Source: Pseudomonadota bacterium (GTDB lineage Bacteria > Pseudomonadota > Alphaproteobacteria > UBA1280 > RI-95). From it: a DNA stretch of 64,000 nucleotides. Shown here piece by piece: positions 6,930 to 16,050 of the stretch. The stretch covers positions 62,001 through 126,000 of the forward strand of contig WGLU01000008.1 in assembly GCA_016125375.1 (NCBI GenBank), read 5' to 3'. Positions within the stretch are counted from its first letter, which is position 1. Each line of letters opens with the position of its first letter. The notes beneath the pieces were generated by a model. The model did no database searches. It saw only the letters and a list, made by a program, of their open reading frames with translations, and was not told the DNA's origin. The position numbers and the translations under genes were made by a program.

Positions 6930-9900
6930 CTAGGACTGCCATTCCTTAAAACGGCAGATACCCGCAAAGTCGCAGTAGGTGCACAGCCCTTCGGGCTTGA
7001 GGGGCGAGTTGCCCGCAGGCATGGCCTGCATGGGGTGTCGGTCATCGGTAAAATGGGCTTTGAGGCGCTTGAGGCCGTCCCGCGCCTCCGCCACCAGTTC
7101 CGGCACTTCGTCCACAGCAATGGAGGGACTGCTGACAAGGCCAAAACCCGTGCCGCTGCCAGCCAACTGCCAATATTCGGCACCGGCGGGTGTTTGCCCG
7201 GCGTCCTGCAACAGCAGCAGCTCCAGCGTCAATTGCGGCTCCAGCCCCTGACGCACATCCCCCTTGGACGGGATGCCACCGGTTTTATAGTCCATGACCA
7301 CCAGTCCTGCAGATGTATGGTCAATCCGGTCGGCACGGGCATACAGTTTGGTGGCTACGTCAAGCCGGCTGTCATGGCTAACCTCAAAATGCGCAGGGGT
7401 CCGCCCTGCGGCGGTATGCTCGGCCTGTACCTCCACAAACTCGGCCGCCATGCGTTTGAAGCGCGGCCACCAGACGGCACGGATGGTCGGGCTGGCCACA
7501 CGGGCGAAGGCAGCCTCCCCGATGGTCAGTAAATGTTCCTCGGCAGCGGCTTTATTGGCGTGGGTGACATCCTGCCCAAAGGGTGGCGGCAGACCGTCCT
7601 GCGGCTCAAAAAAGGCGTGCAGACACAAGTGCAGCAGCGTACCCCGCTCGGCGGCGTCCGGTGCCTCTTCAAAAGCGGGCAACGCCTCCAATCCCAATAT
7701 TTTACCGGCGTAGGTGCGATACGGGCATTGCATCAGGTCGCGCACGGTGGAGGCCGACCATGTGGGCGGCAGGTCGGCAACCTCGGGCATCACCTCGGCA
7801 GGCAGGGTCTTCGGCGGCAACGCGCTGCGGTGCAGACGGTCGATACTGCGGACCCAGTGGTTACCCTTCTCCAGCAGCTTGGCATAGGCCGTTACGTCCG
7901 CCGCCTGCAAACGGGCGTGCAGTTTGGCCCAGTAGCGCGACGGCACGGCCTCGGCACCATCCTCTTTCACCGCACGGGTGAGGTAGACCTCCGGCTGGCA
8001 GGCAAGGTGCAAAAAATCCTGCGCATTGAGGCCGATTTGCCCTTCAGGATCCGGCAGGCCGAGCTGGCTCAACATCTCGCGGTTGAGCCACGGGTCGGGC
8101 TTGGGCGTGCGCGGCCAGCCCCCTTCGTTACAGCCGCCGATGATGACCCTGTCCACCGCCTGCAGGCGAGATTCGGGCGAGCCCCAGATGAACAACCGCG
8201 GGTGTTGTTTATAACGCAGGCGCACCGCCGTGCGGTCGAACACCGTTTCCACCCAGCCGGCATAGTCGGGGGCTTTAAAGGTCAGGCCGTGACTGTCCGT
8301 CCGGCGCCAGTCGTCCAGCAGGGTGGCGAGGGCATCACCATCCGCCTCGCGCAGGAACATATCCCCGCCCGTGCCATCGGCACGCAAGGAAGCCGCTTTG
8401 GCGGCCTGCACATGGGCTTCCACCCAAACGCCCAAAGGGGCATCGCCACGCACGGCGTCCAGCGGCGCGCACACGCGTTTCAGCCCGTCCAGCGCCTCCA
8501 GCGCCAGGTCGGCCTGTGCCTGAATCCACGCATGGTTGGCGTTGGGTCTATCCATCTGTTCCTTGCGGGCTTCGTGCAGACGGCGGGTGAGGCCATCCAG
8601 CCCCGCAGCCGGGCGCGGTCCCCGCAATACGAGCATCTCCAGAGCGCCAGCTCGCTTGCGCCAGTCTTTTTTGGTCATGCCGAAGTGCGCAAAGGGGTGG
8701 CGGGTGAGCATGGCCACATCCAGCGGCCGGAACCGCCCGGCCACAACCTGCGCAAGCAGCGCAAAAAAGCCCCCCGCCGGGCATTGCCGCAACGGCACAC
8801 CGGCAGAGTCGTTCACATGCACACCCCAGCCGCGCAGACGGTCGGCCACGCGCTGCCCCAGCCCACGACTGGGTGTGACAAGGGCGCAGGTTTTGCCCGG
8901 CTCTTCCAGCACTTCGCGCATCAGGTGGGCAATGACATCGGCCTCGGTACGGATGTTGGGTGCCTCGACCAGATGCAGGCCGGATGTTGCGCCCACGGGC
9001 AGCGCCTCCCGCCATGTACCCACCCCTTGCGGCGGGCACAACGCCTGCTGCCACAGGGCGGCACGGGCAGGCGTGATGCCGATAACCTCTACCTGCTCAG
9101 GGGTGATACCAAGACTGTCCATCAGCCCAAAAGTAGCGGCATGGGGATGGCTGGCAGGCAAAGGCTGCCCGGCAAGGCGCAGGGTTTGCCCGTCCACCGA
9201 CGGCAATACCAGCGTACCTTTTTCCCCGGCCAGAATGCTTTGCAGCACCACACGGCCTGCGGGCGTGGTGTCAGCAAAACCGGCCGCGTAGGTGGGCTTA
9301 TCCACCCCCGTGCGGCGGTAAATATCTGCTTGAATATCCAACAGCTTACGCCGCTTGGCACTGGCGTCGGCCTTGCCATTTTCAGCAAGCCACGCGGGAT
9401 AAAACTCGAACACAATGCGCAGGAACAGCAGGTTCTGCTCCCAATGACTGGCCATATCCGGCGGAACCAGCGCGGTGAGTGCCTCGAACGGCACATCATA
9501 CTGCATCAGGCGGTCAAACAGCGCCGCGAGACTTTGGGTGCTATCCAACGCCTGAGATACGTTCATGCGGCTGTCCTTCGCCTGTACCTGACGCATCAGG
9601 TACAGCAAGCGAGCCAGCTCCGGCATGGTGGGGGTGGGATCGATCTCCTGCTCGAACATCAGGGGCTCACTCTCTCCCTCGCCCAAGCGCAACGCCCTCA
9701 GGCGCGGCATCACCAGCCCGTCGCCGGATGTCGTTACAAAAGCCTCCCGCAGGGCTTTGACAGCCCGCTGGGTGGGCAGCCACACGGTAACATCCGCCAG
9801 TGCCAGCGGGTTAGCGGGGTCGGTATGCTGCGTCAGAATATGCGCCGCCAGCACCTGCGCAAACGGCAGCCCCGGCGGCACCGCTAAAATACGGCCACGG

Positions 9901-9938
9901 ACTGGCAAAACAGGTTGTTCTGGCGTATGCTGGTGCAC
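6930..9938 (-). CDS. addB: Double-strand break repair protein AddB
   Basis: Partner of AddA: an inactivated helicase-like N-terminal half plus a C-terminal RecB-like nuclease with an iron-sulfur staple. About 1002 residues. Seen: an N-terminal Walker-like region (AVPPGLPFAQVLAAHIL), the nuclease motif VVMDYKTGG near residue 880, and the cysteine cluster CTYCDFAGICRF at the C terminus. Start: a GTG at 9938 has GGAAAGGA at eight-base spacing and begins just before the conserved region; the in-frame ATG at 9998 has no site and nearly touches the divergent gene at 10004. Confidence 0.93.
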   Translation of the reverse strand: MHQHTPEQPVLPVRGRILAVPPGLPFAQVLAAHILTQHTDPANPLALADVTVWLPTQRAVKALREAFVTTSGDGLVMPRLRALRLGEGESEPLMFEQEIDPTPTMPELARLLYLMRQVQAKDSRMNVSQALDSTQSLAALFDRLMQYDVPFEALTALVPPDMASHWEQNLLFLRIVFEFYPAWLAENGKADASAKRRKLLDIQADIYRRTGVDKPTYAAGFADTTPAGRVVLQSILAGEKGTLVLPSVDGQTLRLAGQPLPASHPHAATFGLMDSLGITPEQVEVIGITPARAALWQQALCPPQGVGTWREALPVGATSGLHLVEAPNIRTEADVIAHLMREVLEEPGKTCALVTPSRGLGQRVADRLRGWGVHVNDSAGVPLRQCPAGGFFALLAQVVAGRFRPLDVAMLTRHPFAHFGMTKKDWRKRAGALEMLVLRGPRPAAGLDGLTRRLHEARKEQMDRPNANHAWIQAQADLALEALDGLKRVCAPLDAVRGDAPLGVWVEAHVQAAKAASLRADGTGGDMFLREADGDALATLLDDWRRTDSHGLTFKAPDYAGWVETVFDRTAVRLRYKQHPRLFIWGSPESRLQAVDRVIIGGCNEGGWPRTPKPDPWLNREMLSQLGLPDPEGQIGLNAQDFLHLACQPEVYLTRAVKEDGAEAVPSRYWAKLHARLQAADVTAYAKLLEKGNHWVRSIDRLHRSALPPKTLPAEVMPEVADLPPTWSASTVRDLMQCPYRTYAGKILGLEALPAFEEAPDAAERGTLLHLCLHAFFEPQDGLPPPFGQDVTHANKAAAEEHLLTIGEAAFARVASPTIRAVWWPRFKRMAAEFVEVQAEHTAAGRTPAHFEVSHDSRLDVATKLYARADRIDHTSAGLVVMDYKTGGIPSKGDVRQGLEPQLTLELLLLQDAGQTPAGAEYWQLAGSGTGFGLVSSPSIAVDEVPELVAEARDGLKRLKAHFTDDRHPMQAMPAGNSPLKPEGLCTYCDFAGICRFKEWQS

Positions 9939-10003
9939 GTTAAAAATCCTTTCCCGACAAGGGTACACGCGCGAACTGACTTTGCCAAACGGAAGCACAT
10001 GCC

Positions 10004-10687
10004 ATGACCGATATCACCACCGCCACCAGCACCCTGACCGCCAGCGACGGCCACAGCTTTGGTATTTTTACCGCCACCCCCGCAAACCCCAAAGGCGCCC
10101 TTGTTGTGGTGCAGGAGATTTTTGGCCTGAACAGCCACATCCGCGATGTCGCAACCCGCTTTGCGCAAAACGGTTATGCCACCATTGCCCCTGCGCTGTT
10201 TGACCGCGCAAAACCGGGTGTTGAGCTGGACTACACGGGCGAGAGCGTTAAAAAGGGTATCGAACTGGCACACGCCACCGGCGGCTGGGTCAATAATCTG
10301 ATGGATATTCAGGCCTGTGTGGCCAAGATTAAACCCCACGGCAAAGTGGGCGTTGTGGGTTTCTGCTGGGGCGGCTCCCTTGCGTGGCTGAGCGCCTGCC
10401 GCCTGAGCGGTATCGACGCTGCCGTCGGCTATTACGGCGGACAGATTCACGGCTTTAAGGACGAGCATCCCAAAGTACCGTCGCTGCTGCATTTTGCGGG
10501 CCTGGACCAGCACATCTCCCAAACCGATGTGAAGGATATTCAGGCCGCACATCCAGAGGTACCTGTGTACATTTACCCAGATGCCGACCACGGCTTCAAC
10601 TGCGACCAGCGCCGCAGCTACCACGCCGAAAGCGCCAAGCTAGCCATGGAGCGCACACTGGCACATTTCGCCAAATATCTGGCCTAA
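10004..10687 (+). CDS. Dienelactone hydrolase family protein
   Basis: Alpha/beta-hydrolase of 227 residues, normal for the DLH family, probably cytoplasmic. Seen: the EIFGLN segment near residue 38, the nucleophile elbow GFCWGG with cysteine near residue 123, and the catalytic histidine in DADHGFNCD near residue 202; the catalytic aspartate would lie in the FAGLDQHI region. The true substrate cannot be read from sequence. Divergent from addB; its stop overlaps the stop of the convergent XRE gene. Confidence 0.9.
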   Translation: MTDITTATSTLTASDGHSFGIFTATPANPKGALVVVQEIFGLNSHIRDVATRFAQNGYATIAPALFDRAKPGVELDYTGESVKKGIELAHATGGWVNNLMDIQACVAKIKPHGKVGVVGFCWGGSLAWLSACRLSGIDAAVGYYGGQIHGFKDEHPKVPSLLHFAGLDQHISQTDVKDIQAAHPEVPVYIYPDADHGFNCDQRRSYHAESAKLAMERTLAHFAKYLA

Positions 10688-11064
10688 CGCCGTTCCCTGA
10701 CGGCTGACGACGCGCCCCCTGCCCAAGGGGGCGTTGTGCTGAGGTGGTGCAGGAACGTCATCACCGCCTGTTGTTTATCCTCGCCGCGGATGCGCTCCAG
10801 ATACACCGCTGCCCGTTCGGTAAAGGGCGCACCCGGGGCATCGTAGCAGAGAATGTTCACAATATGCGACGGTTCCACATGCAGGATACGGCACAGGGTC
10901 AGCAAGCGCTCTACGGACAGGGCGCTTTGCCCTTGCTCGTACTTCTGAATCTGCTGCCAACTCACAGCAGCGGCAACCCCCACCTCGCGCATGGACAGGT
11001 GCATTGCCTCGCGCCGCTCCCGTAACAGGCTACCCAAACGCACGTAAAATGTGGTATGACTCAT
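10684..11064 (-). CDS. XRE-family helix-turn-helix regulator
   Basis: 126-residue protein with a lambda-repressor-like HTH near residues 8-65; the recognition region is VAAAVSWQQIQKYEQGQSAL. A short C-terminal extension could dimerise. Start: ATG at 11064 with GGGAGA at seven-base spacing. It is divergent from a frameshifted S24 repressor-like gene across a 98-base gap with paired inverted ACTATATG motifs, an arrangement typical of an autoregulated repressor pair. Confidence 0.88.
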   Translation of the reverse strand: MSHTTFYVRLGSLLRERREAMHLSMREVGVAAAVSWQQIQKYEQGQSALSVERLLTLCRILHVEPSHIVNILCYDAPGAPFTERAAVYLERIRGEDKQQAVMTFLHHLSTTPPWAGGASSAVRERR

Positions 11065-11093
11065 GGCAATATCTCCCATAGGTTGTAATGATG

Positions 11094-11142
11094 ACTATAT
11101 GTTGCATATATGGGACATGCAAGCTAAAATACATCATATAGT
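11094..11142. promoter_or_regulatory. Paired inverted operator-like sites
   Basis: ACTATATGTTG at 11094-11104 and ACTATATGATG on the minus strand at 11132-11142, in the divergent gap between the XRE regulator and the S24 gene. One mismatch in eleven bases; likely half-sites for one of the flanking regulators (inference). Confidence 0.5.
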
Positions 11143-11162
11143 GAACATACGGAGAAATAACT

Positions 11163-11793
11163 GTGTCTGCTGCCGCACTCGGCCAACGTATCGCTCTCGC
11201 CTGCGATCATCTGGGCAGCCGCAACCACGCGGCCGAGGTGATGGGCATTTCCCGCGGGCAGTTGTTCCGGTACAATCAAGGGCGAAAGCCAGCCCACAGC
11301 CGACCCGCTGGCCAAACTGGCCATTGCCGCAGGTATTAACGGCCACTGGCTGATGACAGGACACGGCACTCCAACCGCCGACAGCGCCCCCACCCTGCCG
11401 CTTGTCGGCCTTGCCAAATGCGGCCTGCGCGACTGGTTTGCCCCTGCAACCGCCAACGCCCTGCGCACCGCCTGCCCGACCGACATGACCGACCCGGACG
11501 GCTTTGCCGTGATGGCCGTGGGCACCTCCATGCAGCCGGCAGGTATTCTGGAGGGGTTCTTATGCCTGTGCGCCCCCAACACCCCTGCGGTGGTGGACGA
11601 TGTGGTGTATGTGGAAGATGCGACAGGCGTAGCCAGTCTGAAACTGCTGAAGAAAGAAGATGCTGACTACGTCTGGCTGCAAGGCTGGCTGCCACCGGAC
11701 GACCTTGACCGCCAGAAGCCCTACATTGAACAGCGGCGCAAAACCATCATCCGCCGGATGGCGCCGGTAATTTACGTCAAACGCAAGGTTTAG
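11163..11793 (+). pseudogene. S24/LexA-type repressor with a frameshift between HTH and protease domains
   Basis: GTG at 11163 has GGAGA at seven-base spacing and opens an HTH-like reading frame (LGQRIALACDHLGSRN, MGISRGQLFRYNQG). That frame ends soon after 11283, while the next frame continues without a gap as ESQPTADPLAKLAIAAG into an S24 domain with GTSMQPAG (nucleophile serine) and SLKLLKK (general-base lysine). Removing one C near 11283 restores one protein of about 209 residues. So this is a broken phage-repressor-like gene, a sequencing error, or less likely a programmed shift. The separate protease half could start at the ATG at 11353 but has no good ribosome site. Confidence 0.75.
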
Positions 11794-11798
11794 CGGAT

Positions 11799-12548
11799 TT
11801 AGGCGGACAGGCGCTCGGCTTCCGCCGTAGGCGCTGTCGCGCGCTTTTGCAGCAGACGGGCGGCGGCTTCCATGCCTTCCGGCGTGCCCATATCCACCCA
11901 TGTGCCTTCGTACACCTGACCGAACAGGCGGCCCTTTTCCTGCGCGCGGCGGTAGCCTTCCACCAGCGGGAACGGTCCGTCGGGCAGGCCATCAAAAAAG
12001 CGTGGGTGCAGTATCTGAATCCCGGTATAAACGTAGGGCGCAGCGTCCTGATCGGGCTTGCGCAGGGTCAGGCGGCTTTCCCCGTCGATGAAAAAGTCGC
12101 CCCTGCCCTTGTGGGTGGTCGCGGCTTTCAGCGGCACAACCAGCAGGCAGGCATCCATGCGACGACCATCAAACTTTTTGAGCAGGTCCTGCAGGGCGGG
12201 GTGATTTTCCTCGTCCCAGATAACATCCCCGTTAATCGCCATAAAAGGCTTATCGCCCAGCAGTGGCAGGGCGTGCTTGATGCCGCCGCCCGTATCAAGG
12301 AGCATTTCCTCGCGGGTGTAGGTGACCGACAGACCAAGGGAGGATTCGGCAACAGCCTGCTCAATCTGATTGCCCAGATAGTGCAGGTTCATCACCACGT
12401 CTTTAACGCCGTGGGCATCCAGCAAACCCAACGTCCGCAACAACGGGCGTACGCCGGCAACCGGTACCAGCGGCTTGGGTGTATTGGCAGTCAGCTCCTT
12501 GAGGCGCGTCCCGCGGCCTGCGGCCAGAATCATCACTTTGGTCGTCAT
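11799..12548 (-). CDS. murU: MurU-type nucleotidyltransferase
   Basis: Sugar-phosphate nucleotidyltransferase, 249 residues. The N-terminal signature MILAAGRGTRLKELT and TPKPLVPVAG binds the nucleotide and metal; NGDVIWDEEN is the acceptor region. Next to an AmgK-type kinase it most likely makes UDP-N-acetylmuramate from MurNAc-1-phosphate in peptidoglycan recycling. Its start is four bases downstream of the stop of the tsaE-amgK gene, so the two are one operon. The same fold also makes GDP-mannose or other NDP-sugars; MurU is preferred because of the neighbour. Confidence 0.85.
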   Translation of the reverse strand: MTTKVMILAAGRGTRLKELTANTPKPLVPVAGVRPLLRTLGLLDAHGVKDVVMNLHYLGNQIEQAVAESSLGLSVTYTREEMLLDTGGGIKHALPLLGDKPFMAINGDVIWDEENHPALQDLLKKFDGRRMDACLLVVPLKAATTHKGRGDFFIDGESRLTLRKPDQDAAPYVYTGIQILHPRFFDGLPDGPFPLVEGYRRAQEKGRLFGQVYEGTWVDMGTPEGMEAAARLLQKRATAPTAEAERLSA

Positions 12549-12551
12549 CTC

Positions 12552-14009
12552 TCAGGCGGTCTCCAGTTCTGCCGGACCGTAACGGCCCAGAAATTCACGC
12601 ACGCTGGCACAGTCGGGGTGGGCCAGCAGCTCACTCAGGTGACCCCACAGGCGGGGCATGTAACGGCCATAGGCGGCTTTGCCGTCGCGGTGTTGCAGGC
12701 GGGTGAAAATCCCCGCAATCCGCATCAGGTTCTGCACGCCGGACAAGCGCAGGGCCGTCATAAAGGCCTCCATCGTCACGGCGCCGTCCAGACCCTCCAC
12801 ATAACGGCGGATGAGATGGCCACGCAAATCGGCGGGCACATCAAACCGCACATCATAAAGCAAGGATACCATATCGTAGGCAACCGTGCCTACGCGCGCG
12901 CCCTGAAAATCCAGTACGCCCATGCAGGCAAGGGTATCATCCAGCCCGTTTGGCAGAACCATCAGATTCTGGCAGTGATAGTCCCCCATAATCGTTGTTT
13001 TGGGGGTTTTATTGATTTTGGCAATCAGGGGCAACCACATGTCGCGCAGTTGCTGGCGCAGGGCAGGCTCGGTTGCGCCGCCATGCACAACGGGCAGGTA
13101 CCAGTCGGCATAGAGGCTGACCTCGTCCTGATACATCTGCGTGCTGAAAGCAGGCACATCGGCAGGCTTCTGTTTGGCGAGGTGGATAAGAATATCCACG
13201 GCCTTCTCGTATAAAGCGGTCATATTGTCGCCCCGCTTCATGGCCTCGAACATGGTGGTATCACCAAAATCTTCCAGCAGGGCATAACCTTTGACGGTAT
13301 CCGTGTGATAAACGGCAGGCGCATGGATGCCAACGCTGTTGAGATACGCGGAAACCTGCGCAAAAGGCACCACATCTTCCAGCGGCGGCGGTGCGTCCAT
13401 CAAAATGCGGCTGCCCTGCGACGTTTGAATGCGCCAATAGCTGCGGAAGGAGGCATCGGCGGCGACAATCGCCACATCGTCAATCGCCTCGCCCGTTGCG
13501 GCACGGGCATAGTCCAGGCGCCCCTCTGGCGTGACCGGGCGCGCCAGACTGCGCTCGGCAAAGGCGATGCGCTTTTCCCAGCCCTTACCGCTAAAGGTCA
13601 GGGTACGGGTGGTGTCATCCACAGCTTTAAAGCTGATATGCAATGTGTTTGCAGGCAGCACCTGCGGCGCCTTCTCCGGCCACTCCACCAGCGTGACCCC
13701 GTGGTTGAGGAAATCACCCAGATCGAGGGCGTCAATTTCCTGAGGGTCTTCCAAGCGGTACAGGTCCACATGGGCAGTGGGCAGGCGGGTGTCCATATAG
13801 GTCTGCACCAGCGTAAAGGTGGGGCTGGGGATGTGGGCCTCGCGGCAGCCCAGTGCGCGCAAGATGCTGCGGGCAAAAACGCTCTTGCCCATGCCCAAAT
13901 CACCGGACAGGGCAATCACGTCGCCAGCCACCAGATACGGTGCAAGCTGGGCAGCCATCTGCTGTGTGGCGGCCTCTGTGGTCAGGGTCTTGGTCAAAAT
14001 CATGTTCAT
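12552..14009 (-). CDS. Fused TsaE (tRNA t6A ATPase) and AmgK-type sugar kinase
   Basis: 485 residues with two domains. Residues about 1-145 are TsaE, the ATPase that supports threonylcarbamoyl-A37 tRNA modification: Walker A GDLGMGKSVFAR and the PSPTFTLVQTY motif. Residues about 160-485 form an aminoglycoside-phosphotransferase-like kinase with MGDYHCQNLM (catalytic aspartate, metal asparagine) and VLDFQGARVG (metal aspartate), matching AmgK, the anomeric MurNAc/GlcNAc kinase. Such fusions are known in Alphaproteobacteria. Start: ATG at 14009 or 14003, just before the conserved TsaE region; no strong ribosome site for either. The downstream murU supports the AmgK call. Confidence 0.9.
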   Translation of the reverse strand: MNMILTKTLTTEAATQQMAAQLAPYLVAGDVIALSGDLGMGKSVFARSILRALGCREAHIPSPTFTLVQTYMDTRLPTAHVDLYRLEDPQEIDALDLGDFLNHGVTLVEWPEKAPQVLPANTLHISFKAVDDTTRTLTFSGKGWEKRIAFAERSLARPVTPEGRLDYARAATGEAIDDVAIVAADASFRSYWRIQTSQGSRILMDAPPPLEDVVPFAQVSAYLNSVGIHAPAVYHTDTVKGYALLEDFGDTTMFEAMKRGDNMTALYEKAVDILIHLAKQKPADVPAFSTQMYQDEVSLYADWYLPVVHGGATEPALRQQLRDMWLPLIAKINKTPKTTIMGDYHCQNLMVLPNGLDDTLACMGVLDFQGARVGTVAYDMVSLLYDVRFDVPADLRGHLIRRYVEGLDGAVTMEAFMTALRLSGVQNLMRIAGIFTRLQHRDGKAAYGRYMPRLWGHLSELLAHPDCASVREFLGRYGPAELETA

Positions 14010-14037
14010 AGCGCCAAAGTTTAAGGAAACAGGCAAC

Positions 14038-14065
14038 TTTACACAAGCGCTTAAACGGGTAATAT
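14038..14065 (+). promoter_or_regulatory. Promoter of the ferredoxin-NADP reductase gene
   Basis: TTTACA, 16-base spacer, TAATAT, about 40 bases upstream of the start codon in the gap divergent from tsaE-amgK. Confidence 0.55.
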
Positions 14066-14106
14066 GGTCGCCGTACATAGCAATTGCAGCATAAGGACAC
14101 ATGCAC

Positions 14107-15111
14107 ATGACCCACTCGGTAGACGTTGCCATCATCGGTGCAGGCCCGGTCGGCCTGTTTACGGTTTTCGAGGCCGGATACTTGGGCTACAAGTGCGCCG
14201 TGCTCGACTCCCTGCCTGAAATCGGTGGCCAGTTGACTGCCCTGTATCCGGAAAAACCGATTTACGACATTCCGGGCTATCCCTCCATTCAGGCTGGCGA
14301 GCTAATTAACAAGCTGGCTGACCAAGCTGCCCCCTTTAACCCGGACTATGTACTGGGCGAACCCGTGAGCGGCGTGCGCAAGACCAATGAAGGGTTCGAA
14401 ATTACCGCAGGCCACCACAAACTGAATGCCAAAGTGGTCTGCATTGCCGGCGGCATGGGCGTGTTCACCCCCCGCAAGCCACCTCTAGCCAATCTGGAAG
14501 CTTTCGAGGCCCACAGCGTGCACTATGCTGTGCGCGACAAGGCGCGTTTTGCCGGCAAAACGCTTGTGATTGCTGGTGGTGGCGACTCTGCTGCCGACTG
14601 GACCGTCGAGCTGGCACCCATTGCCAAGCACATCCACCTCGTTCACCGCCGTGACGAGTTCCGCGCTGCCGAAGCTACCGTCAAACGCATTTACGAACTG
14701 GCAGAAGCAGGCAAAATCACCCTGCAAACACTCAGCCAGCTCAAAGCCATCGATGGCGATGCCGGGCACCTGAAAACCGTTACCCTCAACCACATGAACG
14801 ACGGTGACCGCACTGTTGAGGCCGATGACCTGCTGTGCTTCTTCGGACTGGCGCCCAGCCTTGGCCCCATTGCCGAGTGGGGCGTTGGCATTAGCGGTAA
14901 AAAGGTTTCCGTTCAGGCCGATACTATGCAGACAGCCGTTCCCGGCATTCTGGCCGTGGGCGACATTACCGACTATCCGGGCAAACTGGACCTTATCCTG
15001 ACCGGCTTTGCCGAGGCAGCCATTGCCGCAAAAACCGCACAGGGCATCATCAATCCGGATAAAAAGTTCAAACTGGTCTACTCCACCAGCCAAGGTATCA
15101 AAGGCATCTAA
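14107..15111 (+). CDS. Thioredoxin-reductase-like ferredoxin--NADP(+) reductase
   Basis: FAD- and NADPH-binding flavoprotein of about 334 residues. Seen: FAD motif IIGAGPVGLF at the N terminus, GGQLTALYPEKPIYD (flavin contact), NADP motif VIAGGGDSAADW near residue 155, and ILAVGDITDYPGK near the C terminus. There is no CxxC redox pair, so it is not a thioredoxin reductase; this matches the homodimeric FNR type. Two in-frame ATG codons are possible (14101, 14107); AAGGA is too close to the first (three bases) and at nine bases from the second, which I prefer. Confidence 0.9.
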   Translation: MTHSVDVAIIGAGPVGLFTVFEAGYLGYKCAVLDSLPEIGGQLTALYPEKPIYDIPGYPSIQAGELINKLADQAAPFNPDYVLGEPVSGVRKTNEGFEITAGHHKLNAKVVCIAGGMGVFTPRKPPLANLEAFEAHSVHYAVRDKARFAGKTLVIAGGGDSAADWTVELAPIAKHIHLVHRRDEFRAAEATVKRIYELAEAGKITLQTLSQLKAIDGDAGHLKTVTLNHMNDGDRTVEADDLLCFFGLAPSLGPIAEWGVGISGKKVSVQADTMQTAVPGILAVGDITDYPGKLDLILTGFAEAAIAAKTAQGIINPDKKFKLVYSTSQGIKGI

Positions 15112-15115
15112 CGCA

Positions 15116-15144
15116 AAAACCGCCCCCGAAGGGGCGGTTTTTTT
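15116..15144. terminator. Bidirectional terminator between two convergent genes
   Basis: CCGCCCC/GGGGCGG stem (15120-15126 with 15131-15137) flanked by A run on the left and T run on the right, so it works for the reductase gene on plus and the S1 protease gene on minus. Confidence 0.9.
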
Positions 15145-15152
15145 CATCGTCG

Positions 15153-15881
15153 TCAGCCTTTCGGCCGACGGACATCTCGCTTGTTATCCCCCAGCAGGTA
15201 CGGCACCATCTGGCGCAGCACCATGGCCGAGAGCATGTAGCTGTGGCTCGCGTACTCCTTGCCGGTTTCGCTCACCGCCGTCAGCATGCCGACCAGCAGG
15301 CCGTCCTTGTTGACGACAGGACTGCCGGAGTCGCCCATACGGCAGGGCAATGTGAGGGTGACAAACAGACCCTTGAGCTTCTCAAGGCCGATTTCCGTGT
15401 CCTTTTCCACACGTCCGCGGACCATACGGTCCTCGTCGTGCTGGTACATGAACACAAGCTCGCGACCTCCAGGCAGACCTGCCATGTCCGGCGCCGTGAC
15501 AGACTGGCTGTCCGCCAGCGTAATCACAGCCACATCCACCCTGGCGGACCAGACAACATCAGCCGCGGCAACCCACACACCGCCGATGCACACTTCCACG
15601 TGCTCGGGTACGGCAATATGGTCAAGGACATGGGCGTTGGTCACAAAGTGTGTGCCATCCCAAGCCCAAGCCTGTCCGGTGTAATAAATCTGCCCTTTCA
15701 GGTCATAGGCCCTGACGGCAAACGTAACACCGGCAACTTCGGGGGCGGTTTCCACCTCATCCGCAGAAGGCGCGGTGATAATGGGTTCGGGTTGTGGGCG
15801 TGACTTGCTGCGTGCATACAGCAATCCGGCCGTAAAGCCTGCCGCCGAAGCAGCGAGGGCGATGAGGACTTCCATGGGCAT
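15153..15881 (-). CDS. Membrane-anchored S1-type serine protease, copy 1
   Basis: About 242 residues. A hydrophobic N-terminal segment (residues about 4-22) acts as anchor or uncleaved signal. The chymotrypsin-fold triad is seen as TNAHVLD (His), VDVAVI (Asp) and MGDSGSPV (Ser), so it should be an active periplasmic protease. No PDZ domain, unlike DegP. Start: ATG at 15881 with GGAG at seven-base spacing. Preceded by its own promoter and pyrimidine-rich leader. It is a divergent paralogue of the next gene; the targets are unknown. Confidence 0.85.
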   Translation of the reverse strand: MPMEVLIALAASAAGFTAGLLYARSKSRPQPEPIITAPSADEVETAPEVAGVTFAVRAYDLKGQIYYTGQAWAWDGTHFVTNAHVLDHIAVPEHVEVCIGGVWVAAADVVWSARVDVAVITLADSQSVTAPDMAGLPGGRELVFMYQHDEDRMVRGRVEKDTEIGLEKLKGLFVTLTLPCRMGDSGSPVVNKDGLLVGMLTAVSETGKEYASHSYMLSAMVLRQMVPYLLGDNKRDVRRPKG

Positions 15882-15950
15882 AAAGGCGCTCCACGTGTCG
15901 GGAAGAGAAATCAAGAAACGGAAAAGGGATGAGGGTTGTATACACTCTGG

Positions 15951-15979
15951 ACTGTATAAAGGCTGCCGGGTTTTGACAA
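15951..15979 (-). promoter_or_regulatory. Promoter of S1 protease copy 1
   Basis: Minus-strand TTGTCA, 17-base spacer, TACAGT, about 70 bases upstream of the start. The identical -10 sequence and spacing recur upstream of two of the unknown genes near 32-34 kb. Confidence 0.6.
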
Positions 15980-15980
15980 C

Positions 15981-16006
15981 AAAAAACCGCTCCCCGAAGG
16001 GAGCGG
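15981..16006 (-). terminator. Intrinsic terminator of S1 protease copy 2
   Basis: CCGCTCCC/GGGAGCGG stem with four-base loop, then six T on the minus strand, 45 bases past the stop at 16051. It borders directly on the promoter of copy 1. Confidence 0.88.
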
Positions 16007-16050
16007 TACCGTTTGTATGGCCAAATGCCGTGTCCTTTGCCCTTGCGGAC

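Noticed and set aside
7533-9887. 784-codon open frame on plus, antisense to addB
   Set aside because: Same reason: addB is well supported, and the antisense product is His/Gln/Arg-rich with no domain.
11847-13214. 455-codon open frame on plus across murU and tsaE-amgK
   Set aside because: Shadow of two well-supported genes on the other strand.
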